Positions 19,992 through 32,439 of a stretch of DNA of 64,000 bases are shown here, one piece after another; position 1 is the stretch's first letter, and every line of letters begins with the position of its first letter. The stretch is from Polytrichum commune. Taxonomy: Eukaryota > Streptophyta > Polytrichopsida > Polytrichales > Polytrichaceae. The stretch lies in NCBI GenBank assembly GCA_950295325.1, contig OX485804.1, positions 26,226,001 through 26,290,000 of the forward strand. Direction: 5' to 3'. Made by a program: the position numbers and the translations under genes. The notes beneath the pieces were generated by a model. That model searched no databases and had not been told where the DNA came from. It saw only the letters and a program-made list of their open reading frames with translations.

Positions 19992-21170
19992 ATCGTGGTT
20001 GGCCTGATGCGAAGCTCACCAACCTTGGTGACTTGTTTGGATCGCTACTAAGTGGTCCGAAAAGCATAGTGAAGGTTGAAGGTACTGTGTATTTTCAAGA
20101 TCTTGATTGGTATATTTAGATCCGAAGAGAGCAGGAATTTTGAGGATTTGTGAGGGATAAGGTATTGGAAAATTCATCAGTTGCCCTCCAGTGGTTGTAA
20201 ATATGTGAGAATATTTGAAATGTTTTCAGAACATTTGGTGTTATAAGTTTTGTTGCACTTTTGACATTGGATATATGGTATAATTTGAAGAGTATATCAA
20301 AATTTAGAGAAAGGACTCCATATTTGTGTCGCCCTTGGAGTACCCATTCCTCTTGTGAGTGACTATGATGGTGGTGTACAAATTTGATCTGTGATAGCCA
20401 CGTGACGTGTCTCGATGAGATAGCACAATGAGGGTGTCTCGAACACAATGAGCCTTTCAATAATCGGCCATCTAGGTTTTGACGGAGCACCATTACATGC
20501 TCATCCCACCATACAAAGCTCAATGTTTTTCAACTTGTTATTGTCCACCAATTGTTGAGAGAAATGCAACCTTCGAAATCCTTTCTGACTCCAAAATTCA
20601 AGTGATGGAGAACTTTGTAGTGCTGTGTCTCTCTCATATCGGTTGTTGATCAAGATTTATGACATGGAATTTTGGGTGGGGGTTGGCATGCAACATTGGC
20701 CCAAAATATCTTAATGAGAGCCTCAACATACAGTGACTACATAATATGATATAAATGCATTGGTAATTTCTGGATTTGCATTTGCAATGTTCTCGCAAAG
20801 TTTCTTGATATTAGAGGCATACTTTAATACAATGAATCTATTTGTTGGGAGCTGGTTTTTCATTAGTTGCTCTGCATACATTATTAATAATTTCTTCCCA
20901 CTTGTGGCGCATGCTCATAGATAGTTTTTGGATCTGAATAAAGAGCAATCTAGTTCAGTTCATTGAGGCCCACACTCATTTTCGCATCACAATGTGGAAT
21001 GTTCTTTGTCAATCCTCCAACTACCTTTGAACATGGAAGGCGCTAAGTTACCGTAAAGTAAAGGAGATGAAACGATGGGTGTAGTCTCAAAGAACGAGTT
21101 TATGAGAAGATCACAAAGTCACCCAAGTTTTTTTAATGCTTAAATTATCATACACAAGAGTGGTGTCAGG
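19992..21170. other. Downstream of the malic enzyme gene; no further gene seen
   Basis: Presumed 3' untranslated region followed by intergenic sequence. No conserved reading frame and no clear poly(A) signal that I would commit to. No repeat family was recognised here. Confidence 0.4.
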
Positions 21171-21174
21171 ATTT

Positions 21175-21440
21175 AAATAATCAGCTTCCTAGCTTGTCCT
21201 ACTGGGATGGACGGGCAAAGCTAGCCTTGCACATGCTAATCTGGGAATTAGGACTGTGGATCCCATACGCATACCATATTTTAGATCCTAATATTCTCTC
21301 AAAAAAATTCAGGTGTAAAGAGGAGGTCCCAAAACTTTCACCCAACTTTCAATTAGGCTCCCCATAAGCGCCGATTTAACGAGCTCTTACTAGAAAGTTT
21401 TCTCAAAGAAGCAGTGAAGAGAGAGGCATCAATAGATGTT
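21175..21440. repeat. Dispersed repeat, copy 1 (partner at 25105-25350)
   Basis: Shares GGGCAAAGCTAGCCTTGCA-like, CCATATTTTAGATCCTAA and TTCTCTCAAA..GAGGAGGTCC words in the same order and orientation with 25105-25350. The two copies bracket the LHC-like gene about 3.9 kb apart. No ends or coding capacity were defined. Confidence 0.65.
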
Positions 21441-21466
21441 GGAAGATTGAAGACATGGAGGTACAG

Positions 21467-21998
21467 CATGTTAACTCAAGCAATTCCCGATGGAATAAAT
21501 GTGCACGCATCAATTACAGAGCAATGGTGCAGCAGAAGAATGATTCAAGGAAACCAAATTACAATCATGTGCTTCAATACAATGGGCAGTGCTCAGTGTG
21601 TGAACAATGCGCACTTCTTTTGACATGAATGAATTTCGGCGCGCTTCATAAGACGTCACCACATTTCTATTGCGAAATTCACAATCCTGGTCCTGATTCT
21701 TTGTCCAACTCGAATTTTATCAACTTATAGCCACCAAATCAGTGTAGACAGGCATCAAACTATTGAACACATGTACATAAAGCACGCTCAGCTCAAGCAA
21801 TTTCCGATGTACTATGTGGACGCATCAATTACAGAACATCGGTGTCGCTGCGTGACGCAGAAGAATGAATCAAGAAACCATTTTACAATTCTGTGCTACA
21901 ATACAATGCAGTGCTCAACTGTCACGTAAGCAATGCGCAATTTTTCTGAGAGGAATATAATTTCGGCGTGTCCGTTGCAGACTTCGCCACGAATCTTC
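21467..21998. repeat. Direct duplication beyond the LHC-like gene's stop codon
   Basis: Units at about 21467-21672 and 21782-21998 share AACTCAAGCAATTCCCGATG-like, GCATCAATTACAGA, CAGAAGAATGA-TCAAG, CAATACAATG, CAATGCGCA and AATTTCGGCG words in order. The spacing is about 315 bp. They lie in the 3' flank or 3' UTR of the minus-strand gene at 22051-22674. Confidence 0.7.
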
Positions 21999-22050
21999 TG
22001 CTCTACTCAATTCATCAAGAACCCGGACGCTAGCTGCCTAACCAATTAAT

Positions 22051-22674
22051 TTAGTCTTTCGGCCACACACTGACCTTCTCCTTCTCCAGCTTCACGAACA
22101 ACGCAGCAGCAGCGAGCATCGTATACGCCTGAGTGGCAATCGTGGACACGTCATGGTACTTAATGAAGCTGCTCCCGGTGGCAAGCTCCACCAGCAACAC
22201 CGCGGCTAACCCGAGGGCCGCAAACCTCCCGTTCAACCGCTCCGTGTAGGAGTTGAAACCCATCTCCACCTGCAACCCGTCCGACATCGGCTCCTTTAGT
22301 TGCACGGGGGGCAACATAATGTTCCCCTTGGACGACGATTTCTCCTTCTTGGAAGAGTACACGTCCCCTGTCATCCCCGTCCCTTCCTTCCTTGCCTTCC
22401 TTAGCTCCGCCTTCTTGCCTGTCCCGCTCGTTGCCTTCCTCTGCAACTTCGCAAGGCGAGCCTCGAAATCATCCTCCCCTCCAGCTCCAGCTCCAGCTCC
22501 GGTTCCTTCCCCGCCCTCCTCAACCGCGCACCTTATCCTCTCACTCCCTTTGCGCAACCCCAAGCCAAAGCTCCACCGTGTTGAAGGCGCACCGGAGGAG
22601 TTTAACACAGCATCGGAGGATGTGAGAGCAGTGATTTTGAGCGACGACATAGCGCACGAGATGGTGGCAGCCAT
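22051..22674 (-). CDS. Predicted chloroplast LHC-like membrane protein, 207 residues
   Basis: Single-exon, GC-rich frame in AT-rich surroundings. The ATG at 22674 is the first true start (the frame upstream offers only GTG). Residues 1 to ~50 are Ser/Thr/Ala-rich with few acids and look like a chloroplast transit peptide. An acidic Gly-rich linker and a basic helix (FEARLAKLQRKATSGTGKKA) follow. Near residue 157 lies SYTERLNGRFAALGLAAVLL, which resembles the ExxNGRxAMxG helix motif of light-harvesting, one-helix and ELIP-type proteins. A second hydrophobic stretch (YTMLAAAALFV) and a charged end, EKEKVSVWPKD, follow. I recall similar plant proteins of unknown role but cannot name one, so membership in the LHC superfamily is inferred from one motif. 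A 7-codon upstream frame (ATG at 22738) could lie in its leader. Confidence 0.75.
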   Translation of the reverse strand: MAATISCAMSSLKITALTSSDAVLNSSGAPSTRWSFGLGLRKGSERIRCAVEEGGEGTGAGAGAGGEDDFEARLAKLQRKATSGTGKKAELRKARKEGTGMTGDVYSSKKEKSSSKGNIMLPPVQLKEPMSDGLQVEMGFNSYTERLNGRFAALGLAAVLLVELATGSSFIKYHDVSTIATQAYTMLAAAALFVKLEKEKVSVWPKD

Positions 22675-22679
22675 CGCCA

Positions 22680-25100
22680 CACTATCAATCTCTTCTTCAC
22701 AACAAATTTCTTCTCTACCTACTAATCGATTTTTGCATACTCTCTTCTGTGCTTGTTGTCTCCGAGGGCTTGTTGCTTCGACGAACCTCGAAGCTTATTG
22801 AGAGATAGACTTGGATGGACAGAATGAACTTCATTTCATCCACTTCATCCACTCCATTTACATTTTCCCATATCATCTGCTGTTTAGGGTTTGGCGACAA
22901 CTTCGAACTTCTGACCAAATGGAACGCTCCTTTTCATCAGTCCCGATCGAAGGCCTTCAATCTTATTAAGTTACTCCTGGTTTGAGGAATCTGAAATGGT
23001 AATGCTGGTCTCTGTAGCTTGGCAATCATTGCCTGATTGCTTGCGAAATCTTGTGGAGTCCTGTGGGGTTTGAAGAGACTCTCGAAGAACTCATTTCTCA
23101 CTTGTATTTCGATATTCTTGCATTGGAATCTTCTTGCAGTCATATCAAAGTAAAAGATGAAGAATGTTCTAGGGTTTAGGTTATATCTTGCTGGATGGCC
23201 GAACGCTGGATTGGGAGCAGTGCTGCAGTGGAGGGAGTGAGAATGAGGTGTATGATGGGAAGACAAGCAAAGTACTTTGGAGTTTGGATGTTGAGCATTA
23301 ATGCAAACAGCATTATGAGAAATGTGGATTAGCAGGAGCGGAAGTTGAGATCTGCTTCGGGTTAAGTGTAAGTGCTACAAGTGCGAAGTGGTCGTTGTTG
23401 CGTTATGATTGCAGGATTGGGTTTAGGTTTTCTCGTGAGTAACCAGGCTATGGCGTAGAGATTAGGGTCTTCGGATTGAAGGTCGTTTTTTGAGTTAAAT
23501 AGAGTCCATTTCTGTGTCTCAGCTTGCGACAATGTCATACACTACATCAGAATGAGTACATTCTAGAGCAAAGGTTATGGGTGCATAAGAATGTAGGTTT
23601 ACATCGGACTTATGTTCAGAATGTAATTAGATATCTCAGTGCAGACATTCAGATTTGCACCAACAATGGCTTTCAGCATCAAGTTTGACAGAAACTTAAT
23701 TGCGAATTCGTTTCGGCAAGTGAAAGGATATGCACATCAAAGCGTTTAGGGTTTGCACAGAAACTCATGTGCATATCCTTAACGATGTCGGGGTTTCAGA
23801 TTCTAGTCCTTCAGTACTTCCATATACCGAATCTTTCGAAGTGCTGGAATCATACATCTTCTTGGGTTGGGTCCAAGTCAGAAAATTTCTGAGGCAGAGT
23901 TGTAGCGCATCCTTCGTCCTGGAACGTCTCCCGCTGTGGTCTGATTTGGAACTGAACATGAACTATTGAGTTGCAGCAGCATGAGTTTTCGAATTGGGAG
24001 TCATATTTTGAAAGCCATTTTTGCAGCGAAGAGTGTACGCTTCACAAGCTAATCTTTATGTTTCTAAGAATATATGCTGCACTGTCTCCCCTCAAGATTC
24101 GAATTGGCCTTTTTTTGAATTATTTATTGAAAGATTTTGGCAGTCTTTAAAGGTCGTATCAAACCAGCAGGGAATGGTAGCAAGGATGCTGAAATGGCAG
24201 CCAAGATTTCCCTCAAAGTTCTGTTAGAGTAGGTCTTTTACTGCAATTCAATTTCTGTGCATCTTTATTTCTCCTCAGATGGAGACCTAAATTAGGGATT
24301 GGTTCTCTGTCGGAGATTCTATGCAACCTCAAGTTCTAGTAGGTGAAACCATGAAAAGGACACTCTGTAAACACAGCCCTTCCTTCTGAGTAGATTACTA
24401 GATTAAAGTCAAATGCAAATAAGAAGTAGAAATCTGAGTTCTTTTTACAACTTCTTAGATGTGAGTGTGGTGTCTGGAGCGACTTGTGCCTCTAAAGGAG
24501 ACTTGTATTCCTGTATTATTGTGAGCTTCTTTGTCTTCCCAACTTTTTCTTTCTTGTGGTTGTGCTTTGTTTATCAAGGAAATAACGTTTTGCCCAGATT
24601 AGATCATGTGCAGTCATCTGTCAAGTACTTCAACATGTTGTTCTTTGCTGCCTGTTTTATACTTTTCTGAAGTATTGTTGTCAACTGTCAGAACTTTTAA
24701 CCTCAAGGCTCATGGTTTAAAGTTTAAACCGGTTGATATAGGAATGCTTTACACCACTGCGTCAATGTTGGCCACTCTTATCTAGAAATAGAATTTAAAG
24801 AGGACTGGCCTTCACACATTCTACACAAGCGCAGACATAACTTGGGGTCATGTAATATGTTGTGTAGTTCTTGTATCGACAGTCAGCATGGCTGTTATAG
24901 AGTATGTTTAGAGGTACCTTGGTTGTTAGTCCTTTGAGGGCGCTTTGGGTGAGTCTTTCCGAATTAGAAATTTTTGTCAAAATTTCAAAGCAGACAGATG
25001 GGCATTCAATTAGGAATGTTTTGGAGCGTCCATAAAATCTACTAGTCAAACTCTGGGTGAATTGACTAAGAGATGAGTTTGAGAGCTTATGGATCACATC
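22680..25100. other. Upstream flank of the LHC-like gene; no further gene recognised
   Basis: Less repetitive than the rest of the window and of more even composition, but no reading frame matches a family I know. The frames at 22937-23266 (minus) and 23730-23969 (plus) are short and unremarkable. The stretch could hold regulatory sequence or a noncoding transcript. Confidence 0.35.
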
Positions 25101-25104
25101 CTAA

Positions 25105-25350
25105 AAGAGTAGGGTCAGCCTATCACACTATGGGCCAAGCTAGCCTTGCATAGGCTGATCCGGGATTTAGGGTGATGGATCTCATTGGTGTGATCCTATT
25201 TTAGATCCTAAAGTTCTCTCAAAGTTCCTCGAATTGACAGAGGAGGTCCAAGGAGTTTCAACTATGTTTCAAACTTAGGCTCTGCTGCTAGACACTCTAG
25301 TGAGGTTCTAATTAATAGAATTCCTACAGAGAGGCACCAAACTCCTTGGT
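25105..25350. repeat. Dispersed repeat, copy 2 (partner at 21175-21440)
   Basis: Contains CAAGCTAGCCTTGCATAGG, CCTATTTTAGATCCTAAAG, TTCTCTCAAAGTTC and GAGGAGGTCC, in order with the copy at 21175-21440. From here to 26330 I see no gene. Confidence 0.65.
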
Positions 25351-26338
25351 CAGTCCCTCTTTGAGAGACTTTGTGGATAGCTTTAATGGTAAAGATGTGG
25401 GAGGAAGGATCTGAAAACTAAAGCAGCTATCTAACCATGGCTAGGATCAATTAAAATTAACAACTTCTGCATTACTAGAGAGCTAGGAGTTATCAGCAAA
25501 GAGGAAAGAATGAGCAAGTGAAAGTTTTGTCGAAGTTGTGGGGCAGCTTTGTGTGCATTGTGTATGTCTCTGGCGACATATATGCCAAGGTATTAATAAA
25601 GGTTGAATATGTGCTCATTGCAGATGGTCCTCTTTTTCTCCATGAAGTATTAATCCTGAAGTTAAGATTTGGTTCAGTTAAGTTCTGCATTGATGCAGGT
25701 TGTAGTTCAGATATTGACTGGTTAGCCTCTGCTGGAAGTGACTGAAGTTCAAATGCAACCTTTGTCACTTAAATGCAGTCAAATCAATCTATGTAGCTGC
25801 AGGGCATTTGGTAGCATGTAACTTGCAGATATTGGAATGACTGGATGTGAATGCCGCAACACTTTGAGTTCTATTAACTTGGGTCTGCCTTTGTGTGTTA
25901 TGATTTCACTGTTCTCCTCTCTGCAGTGAGGAACACATCCTCCACATGGTACAATTGGAACAAGTCACATTGCTAAGTTTGAATGAGGGTAAAGGGTGTC
26001 TTCTGACGTCGGTAATGTGCCATTGTAATTTCATGCCTTTCAGTAAAGGTCATAAAGCTTTGCTGCGTGTGCTTGCCTTGTTTTGCAATATTAAGCTCTT
26101 GTTAGGAACTGGTGTGCAGGTGTCCGAGTAGGTAGTCAGCATATTATTTATCCTTCTTGAGGTCAGAATCTCACGAGTTCTCAATAGTGCATGAGCTGAT
26201 AGTGTACATATTATTTATCCTTGAGGTTTTCAAGTGCAAGAGCCAATAACTTTTCAGAGAGAACAGAAGAGTTTTAAGTTCCCTTCAACACTAGATGTGT
26301 GCATCCTGGCCTCTGCAATTTAGGCTTAGAGCATCCCT

Positions 26339-26466
26339 ACAGGAGGGGGCAAATATTCTTGCTTACATCGGCTTTTTAGGCTTTACAAGGTATGATGGCT
26401 GCATTGTAAACAAATACCTTGTAAAGCCTAAAAAGCCTATGTTAGCAAGAAATTTGCCCCTCTGTT
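26339..26466. repeat. Near-perfect hairpin of about 50-bp arms
   Basis: The left arm (26339-26393) contains GGCTTTTTAGGCTTTACAAG, and its exact complement lies in the right arm (26414-26466). The arms differ at only a few positions over about 50 bp and the loop is about 20 bp. The outer part, GAGGGGGCAAAT / ATTTGCCCCTC, also pairs. It could be a very short foldback MITE or a small-RNA precursor. No target duplication was found. Confidence 0.8.
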
Positions 26467-26469
26467 ATG

Positions 26470-28090
26470 AACAATTACTCATTGTTCACTGATTATGTTA
26501 GAGACCCTCCCTTTGGAAGCTTTAGCCAGGCCAACATGAGAGAATTTACACTAGAGCTTCAGGGTTGTTACAATAAAAAATTTAAAACCCGGTATTGGTG
26601 GGAAAGGCTGAGGCTGTCCCACTTATACATTATATATTGTAACATTATGTTATGTTATGTTACACTAGAGCTTGAAGGCTCAAGGACCGAGGAAGTTTGA
26701 ATGGATGGAAAGCTTATATAGATTTCTACATGGCACAAAATTGACTTTTAAAAAAAAAAAATTGTGATACAGATCAAGAAGCTCCAATGCAAAGGTTGAC
26801 CAACATAATTGTATATTGTTTCATGATCTACCAGAATTTGCATCAAGCCCACCTTGAAGCAGTGGGTATAACACAAATCTGGAAGACACTGACACTTTAA
26901 AATTTCATAACTCTTGATTTGATATAACATGTTGTGTGGAAGGGCCGCCATGAATAGTGGTGGAATTAGCATTCTGTTGAGAGCTGGGTTGCATGTCTTT
27001 ATTTTACATTAGAAGGTTGCGACCACACAAAGTCCAATTTCAGTTCTTCACGGCCCTTGGCCATAATGTAAAGTGGCCTTCAGATCGAGATTTGTTGATT
27101 TTTATTGTAAATCTCACTCTTGTTTTTACATTCTTTTTTAATTGCAGATCTGATTGCTAAAGAAGCTCCAACATGGTCCACAACATTGTGATATATTGCA
27201 TCCTCACCCATGAATTCCAAAATAACTATAGAATAGGTACCCAATCTTTCTGAGGGTGCATGTCCCTAGCCCGGTATGATAAACAATGTTTAAGCAACTC
27301 TGCGATGCTTATCCTCTTGAGGTGGGTTGGGTTGTAAGTGGAAGCTTGAACTAGAGGCACGTGATAACCCTCACCAAGACTCTCCAACAAAATTCAATTA
27401 AAAACTAGAGGAACAAGAGAAGAATGTAGCATGATTTGAGGGGATTCTAGGATATGCACACCCTGTTATCAACCCCCATAAAGCTTGACAGTGTTAATGA
27501 TGTGTGCTTGATTTTCCATTGCATTGTATTCTATATGTATATAATTTCAGCACATTGTTTTCTTTACCCAATAATTCAAAGTCAGATTGGGTCCCACTTT
27601 AATGTTCAGAGGATCCGCCATTCTTGGCAAGTTCCACCATGATAATGTTGAAAACGTAACCGATAATTGAAGATTGTTGTGTTGCACAAGAAATGTGGTT
27701 TGCATGTCATGTTATAGGAAGAGACAAAGTTGTATTGAAGACAAAGGCTTAGAATTGATACTCAATTTAATGAGTAACACACCACTCGCACATTAGGGCT
27801 TGCCAACTTGAAATGGCGACCAACATGTGCTTAATGTTTGTCTCTTCTTGTTTTTGGTTCATGATGACCATCTCAAGTCGGTCACCCACAAACTCAAATA
27901 AGCTCATTTAATAGTGACAAACTCAAATGGCCACCAAAGGCCAAAAACAAGTAGAGACAAACATTAATGATGTGTTGGCTGCCATTTGGAGTTGGGCAAA
28001 CCCTCGTGTGTGCATGGTTTATAAAGTAAAACAATGCATTATATACTACTAGATTGATGTGTACAAGTGTTGCACTCAAAACTTAGAATC
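26470..28090. other. Intergenic stretch, no gene seen
   Basis: At 26545-26700 two copies of TTACACTAGAGCTT occur, resembling ends of the element type at 32440 and 45890. A (TTATG)n-like patch is at 26643-26660. The rest shows no recognised repeat and no coding sequence. Confidence 0.4.
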
Positions 28091-28099
28091 ATATAGAAA

Positions 28100-28420
28100 G
28101 AACTTCCATAAACTTTCCCAACTCCACATACAAGTTTGGTTGTTGAATCCCACACATGTAGCAATTACGTTTTAAGATTTTTTTTCATTTCAAGTTACAA
28201 ATTAGTGTTCATGTGCAAAAGTTGGACGAGGTCAAAGTGGAGATTCTCTTTCTCTTTAAACAATCACATCAACAATGTTAATGATACAACCTAGAATGGT
28301 GTCCATATTTCGAGCACAGAGTCCAATCTCATCGTGGTAATGCGTTTTTGGTGTCTTAGCTATAAGTCTTGTCATATACCACTCAAATATAGGTGTCCAA
28401 GTAAGAAAAGTGACCACACA
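28100..28420. repeat. Dispersed repeat family R
   Basis: Begins CCCAACTCCACATACAAG and continues through AGGTCAAAGTGGAGATTCTC, CCTAGAATGGTGTCCATATT and GAGTCCAATCTCAT to a decayed end. Order and spacing match 43640-44000. Confidence 0.55.
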
Positions 28421-29059
28421 AGGTCCTCCACCTTAATGTTACACATAATTAATCATGGGTTATCATGGTCTACACCCATTATTGTTATGCCCATTTTACA
28501 CACACAACATGAATCTTGTCAAAAAAAGTTAAGTTAAATTAATATTTAAAATTAATATTTAAACTAAAGTAATAAAATATGATTTTAAAATAGAACATTC
28601 AAATAATTTAAATTTTATATATGTTGATGCAAAGAAAAGAAAAAGAGGAATCAATATGTTTTTCACCAATGTGAATGTGAGCCCATTTGCCCTATGATGA
28701 TGCGGGTGAGCTGAATAGCATTACAGGGTTTGTAAATGCATTTATAATCATCATTTGTTTTTAACATAACATTGTGAAGCCCCTATGGGTGGGACTCCTT
28801 GATGAACGTCACTTCCAAGAATAATAGACCACTTCTCAATAAGCTAAAGTTGGGTCTTAGAAACGTGGCTCATTCATGCCAATTTAAACCATGTTCATGC
28901 TTATACTCAAAAGGGTGGGCACCCTACTATCTTAACAATGTCATAAGAATCAAGATATAGGTGTCGGAAATTATTCAGGACGTAGAATAATACATGACAA
29001 CCTTTAAGTTCCTCGTTGAAGAGAGTATGATTTCAAACAAACATGTGGACAAGTATGGT

Positions 29060-29620
29060 GAAGATCCACACTTGAGAATCTACCACTATCTCACCTCAAT
29101 AGGTGCTTACATTCACGTACCGAAACTTGATTCATTAGTACTAGTGTAACGCCTCTCTCATGCATAGAGATTTAACAAAATGAAGTCAAAAACAAGGTAT
29201 CCACATCATGACAAAGTGAAGTATCCCCATCCACAGGGTTCAAGTGCAAACTTGTGATTACACTAGTGCAGAGAAGAGTGTCCTCTTGAAGAAGGTTGCT
29301 CTCTTCTATGTGCAGACACTACTGCCTTCCAAATACTCAAACATCTAAGTTTTATAGTGACCAACTTACTTGACAACCACCTTTCATTTCTAAAACATCT
29401 AAATGTTGCGGCGAATAACCTACTTGGAAATCAATTTTCCTTTAGTCTTGCTACAAGACTTCTTCTATCCACAAGTCAATCCGGATTCACATGGTTAAAT
29501 GAATTGATGACCATTAAAGAGAACATCTTTCCTCCATTTCATGCCCCCATTGAAAACTCCCATTTCACATTAGGACCCCTCATCTCAAAAGAAGATATGC
29601 ACACCGCGTAGCCAAATCAC
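29060..29620. repeat. Long dispersed repeat, copy 1 (partner at 31150-31750)
   Basis: Shares CTTGATTCATTAG, CTTGAAGAAGGTTGCTCT, TTTCATTTCT..AAGCATCTAA(G/A)TGTT and further words with 31150-31750 in the same order. Divergence is substantial. No ends or known domains were recognised. From 28430 to here I see no gene. Confidence 0.5.
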
Positions 29621-29977
29621 AAGAGTTTTGTACAATGTCCTTTAACACTAGAAGATAAGTTACGTCTAAACTCATATTAGTCCACCTAAGCATGCTCCAA
29701 ATGTTGGTTAGCTTTTGACGCACGCATGATTAGGACCCACTCTCAAGGCGCTCAAGTACTAAGTAACGGCAAGGCCTCCACGAAGATTGAATCCCCAAAT
29801 CACATCGGTCATGTCCGGTGAAGAAATGGAAAAATAAAGGTAAAGGTAGAGCATGTTGAACCCTATATCCCATCCAAAACTAATACCCTTAAGTCTTGCA
29901 CCATTTATTTTTATTTTTATTTTTATATTATTTTTGACCTCATGATGGTAGGAGTCTACGAAAGATGGACACGTATC

Positions 29978-30199
29978 CAACTGTATTGATTATCCCAATC
30001 AGTGCATGTTATTATTCAGGATTACGCAATGTTATAACCATTTTTTGAGAATGTAGTATATGACCAAGCAAAGTCATTTATATTCTATAATGCATGAACA
30101 ACCTACTGAGCTTTTGCTAGTAAACATTTGAACTCATGAGTAAAACATCATTGCACTACACAACTCCGAATAGTAACATGCACTGATTGAGATGTCATT
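29978..30199. mobile_element. TIR element with CAATCAGTGCATGTTA ends
   Basis: About 222 bp. The left arm ATTATCCCAATCAGTGCATG continues as TTATTATTCAGGATTACGCAATG. The right arm, read inward, is ATCTCAATCAGTGCATGTTA then CTATTCGGAGTT. Arms of about 45 bp pair with some mismatches. Single related ends lie at 36350-36440 and 38508-38545, and a diverged copy probably at about 45340-45740. The target duplication was not resolved. Confidence 0.65.
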
Positions 30200-30863
30200 G
30201 TAGCTTTTCAAAGAAAAAGGGTCACATGTCAAAATTCTTCTCCAAAAATAGACGTGTGACAAAAGAAAGAGGAAGCAAATGTGGAAAGGTGGGGGACTAC
30301 AAGTGGCAAAAGGTGGGTGTGGTGGGAGGAACTAGGGGGAGGTAGCGAGGATGGCACGGGCAATAGGACAAATTGGACAATTTGGTCAAGAAAAAAACAA
30401 ATTTCCTTCCCTAAAGCCCTCCATGGGGGCATGCATAGTGGCAGGTCATGGGGGGCTTATGAGCATGGGTGCATGGGTATATGGGGTTGAGTTCATATGG
30501 GGTGGTCATTCATATGCACAGGTTCAGCAAAACAGTGACAACACGAGTCCAAGCTAGTAGGACATATTGCTTTTGAGATTGTCCATCACCTTAACATCAG
30601 GTTCCCATGTTGGTTTTGGATCATTCACCAATAAAACTTTGAACCCTTTTAACTTTTGCATGTGGAATTCAAGTAAGACACACTTTGATGCATTGGAACA
30701 TCCTATTAATTGCTATTGAAAATCATATAAAATTTCAACATGATAATATCTATACTCAACATTTAAAATAACAATTTTTAGCATCATTTACCTTAAGTTG
30801 CTCTGAATCGAATTGTTAGATGGTCGATGCTAGCGAGATTGTTATGGCTTTCATGGGGCTGAT

Positions 30864-31100
30864 AGGGAAGTGTTGCATACAAGCAAACCTCTCATCCATC
30901 CAACATCAAAAGTTAACCCCCTCTATGTTTGTGGGCAAATCCATTTCAAACAACTTCAACAAGTATAATTTGGGGTCGAAACTAATGTTGGTGTCAAATC
31001 TACTAGGAAAAGAAAAAGAAAAGTCTCTAGGCTGCATGATAACTCACGACTTTATGTTGGATGAATGAGAGGTACGTTCGTATGCAATGATTCCCATTCG
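30864..31100. mobile_element. Family 2 MITE, copy C
   Basis: Left end AGGGAAGTGTTGCATACAAG with CTCTCATCCATCCAACATC. Right end ATGTTGGATGAATGAGAGGT followed by ACGTTCGTATGCAATGATTCCC. The interior shares GACC/ACCCCCTCTATG and GGTGTCAAATC with copies B and F. No clear target duplication was found. Confidence 0.75.
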
Positions 31101-31149
31101 CCCTTGATGAATGATTTGGTGTATTGGATACCAATATGTATCTTGAAAC

Positions 31150-31750
31150 TTGCATGTTTTTGAAGCAACGGGAGTCCCAATGTAAATGTCAATCACTATT
31201 GTTGGGTCCCTATCAAAATCGATTCATTAGCATTGACATCCCTCTTATGCTAGAAAGATTTAGCCAAGGGTGGGGAGGGACACACACTAGAAGAAAACTT
31301 GTCCATTACAACCTTCCGTTGCAATTTGGCCATAGCAACTCATGATCATAAAATGCATAAATAAATCATTTTGGTTGTTAATCAAAGGTTTGTGGTTGGA
31401 GTCATTATCAACTAAAACCCTATGGTTGAAAACCACAATGATTTATTGAGACATATTCATCTTGAAGAAGGTTGCTCTATTATATTTACGCACAAAGGCG
31501 CCTTTCATTTCTCAAGCATCTAAGTGTTAAAATGACTAACCAACTTGAGAATCGAATTTCCTACTCGTTGGAGACAACTATTCCAAGTCAATTCAAATTC
31601 CCATGCGAGTGGCGCTTCCCTCCCGTGGGTCGAACCAACGATCGAGAGGAGGTTGTTGTATTATGCGCTCTTAGTGCCCCCCCCCCCCCATTTTCTTTAG
31701 AACCCTATGTTGTGCCCTTGGGACGGGATCATATGGGAGTTTTTGAAAGG
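31150..31750. repeat. Long dispersed repeat, copy 2
   Basis: Partner of 29060-29620. It also includes a run of about 12 C at 31678-31689. No gene is visible from 31750 to 32430. Confidence 0.5.
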
Positions 31751-32439
31751 GGGTAATAGAAATAGAGAAAACTCAATCTCCTATTGATCATCGGTTCGTT
31801 TAACCATGTGAACCACATGATAGAAGCATCACTTGGAAGTGAACTTGAGCCAACTTGTGAGATAGTTGCTTATAATAAGTAGGGACTATGACTCCCAAAT
31901 AGGCTATTCACCACAACACTTAATAGAAGGCGGTTGTGTGAACATATATAAGAAAGCAACTTTCTTCAAACATGACTTCTTCTTTGCACCTAGTACAATC
32001 ACAAGTTTGCATTTGAACTATGTGGTTGGGGAATACTTTCCATTTGTCATGATGTGGATCCCTTTGCTCCCCACCCCCCTTTCATTTGCTAAATCTTTCT
32101 GGAATAAGTAGGAGAGGGACGCTAATGCTAATGAATCAAGTTTTGTCAAGTGACCAGCACTTTCATTGCAATGGAAGGAAGACGGAGTTCACTCAACATT
32201 CAATGCCATCAGATATTTTCCGTTTTTGACATGAGGCCCCCCGAATCAATATTTTTAATGTCCGCAACAAAAAAAAATTCCATTATGCCCACACAATGTA
32301 CAAGATTGGGTTTTCTTTTCACCTTGGCACAAACAAACCAAACTCAATGCATAAATGACAAAAGAACCAAAAAGGCACGCCTAGTGGCCACAAATTACAT
32401 GAGACAATTCATGGTTGAGTTTCCGAGTTTCTAGGTGAT

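Noticed and set aside
22675-22680. GTG at 22680 as start of the LHC-like gene
   Set aside because: Nuclear genes rarely start at GTG, and a true ATG lies two codons downstream at 22674.
22253-22801. 182-codon plus-strand frame and the 77-codon frame at 22392-22625
   Set aside because: These are antisense shadows of the GC-rich LHC-like gene on the minus strand.
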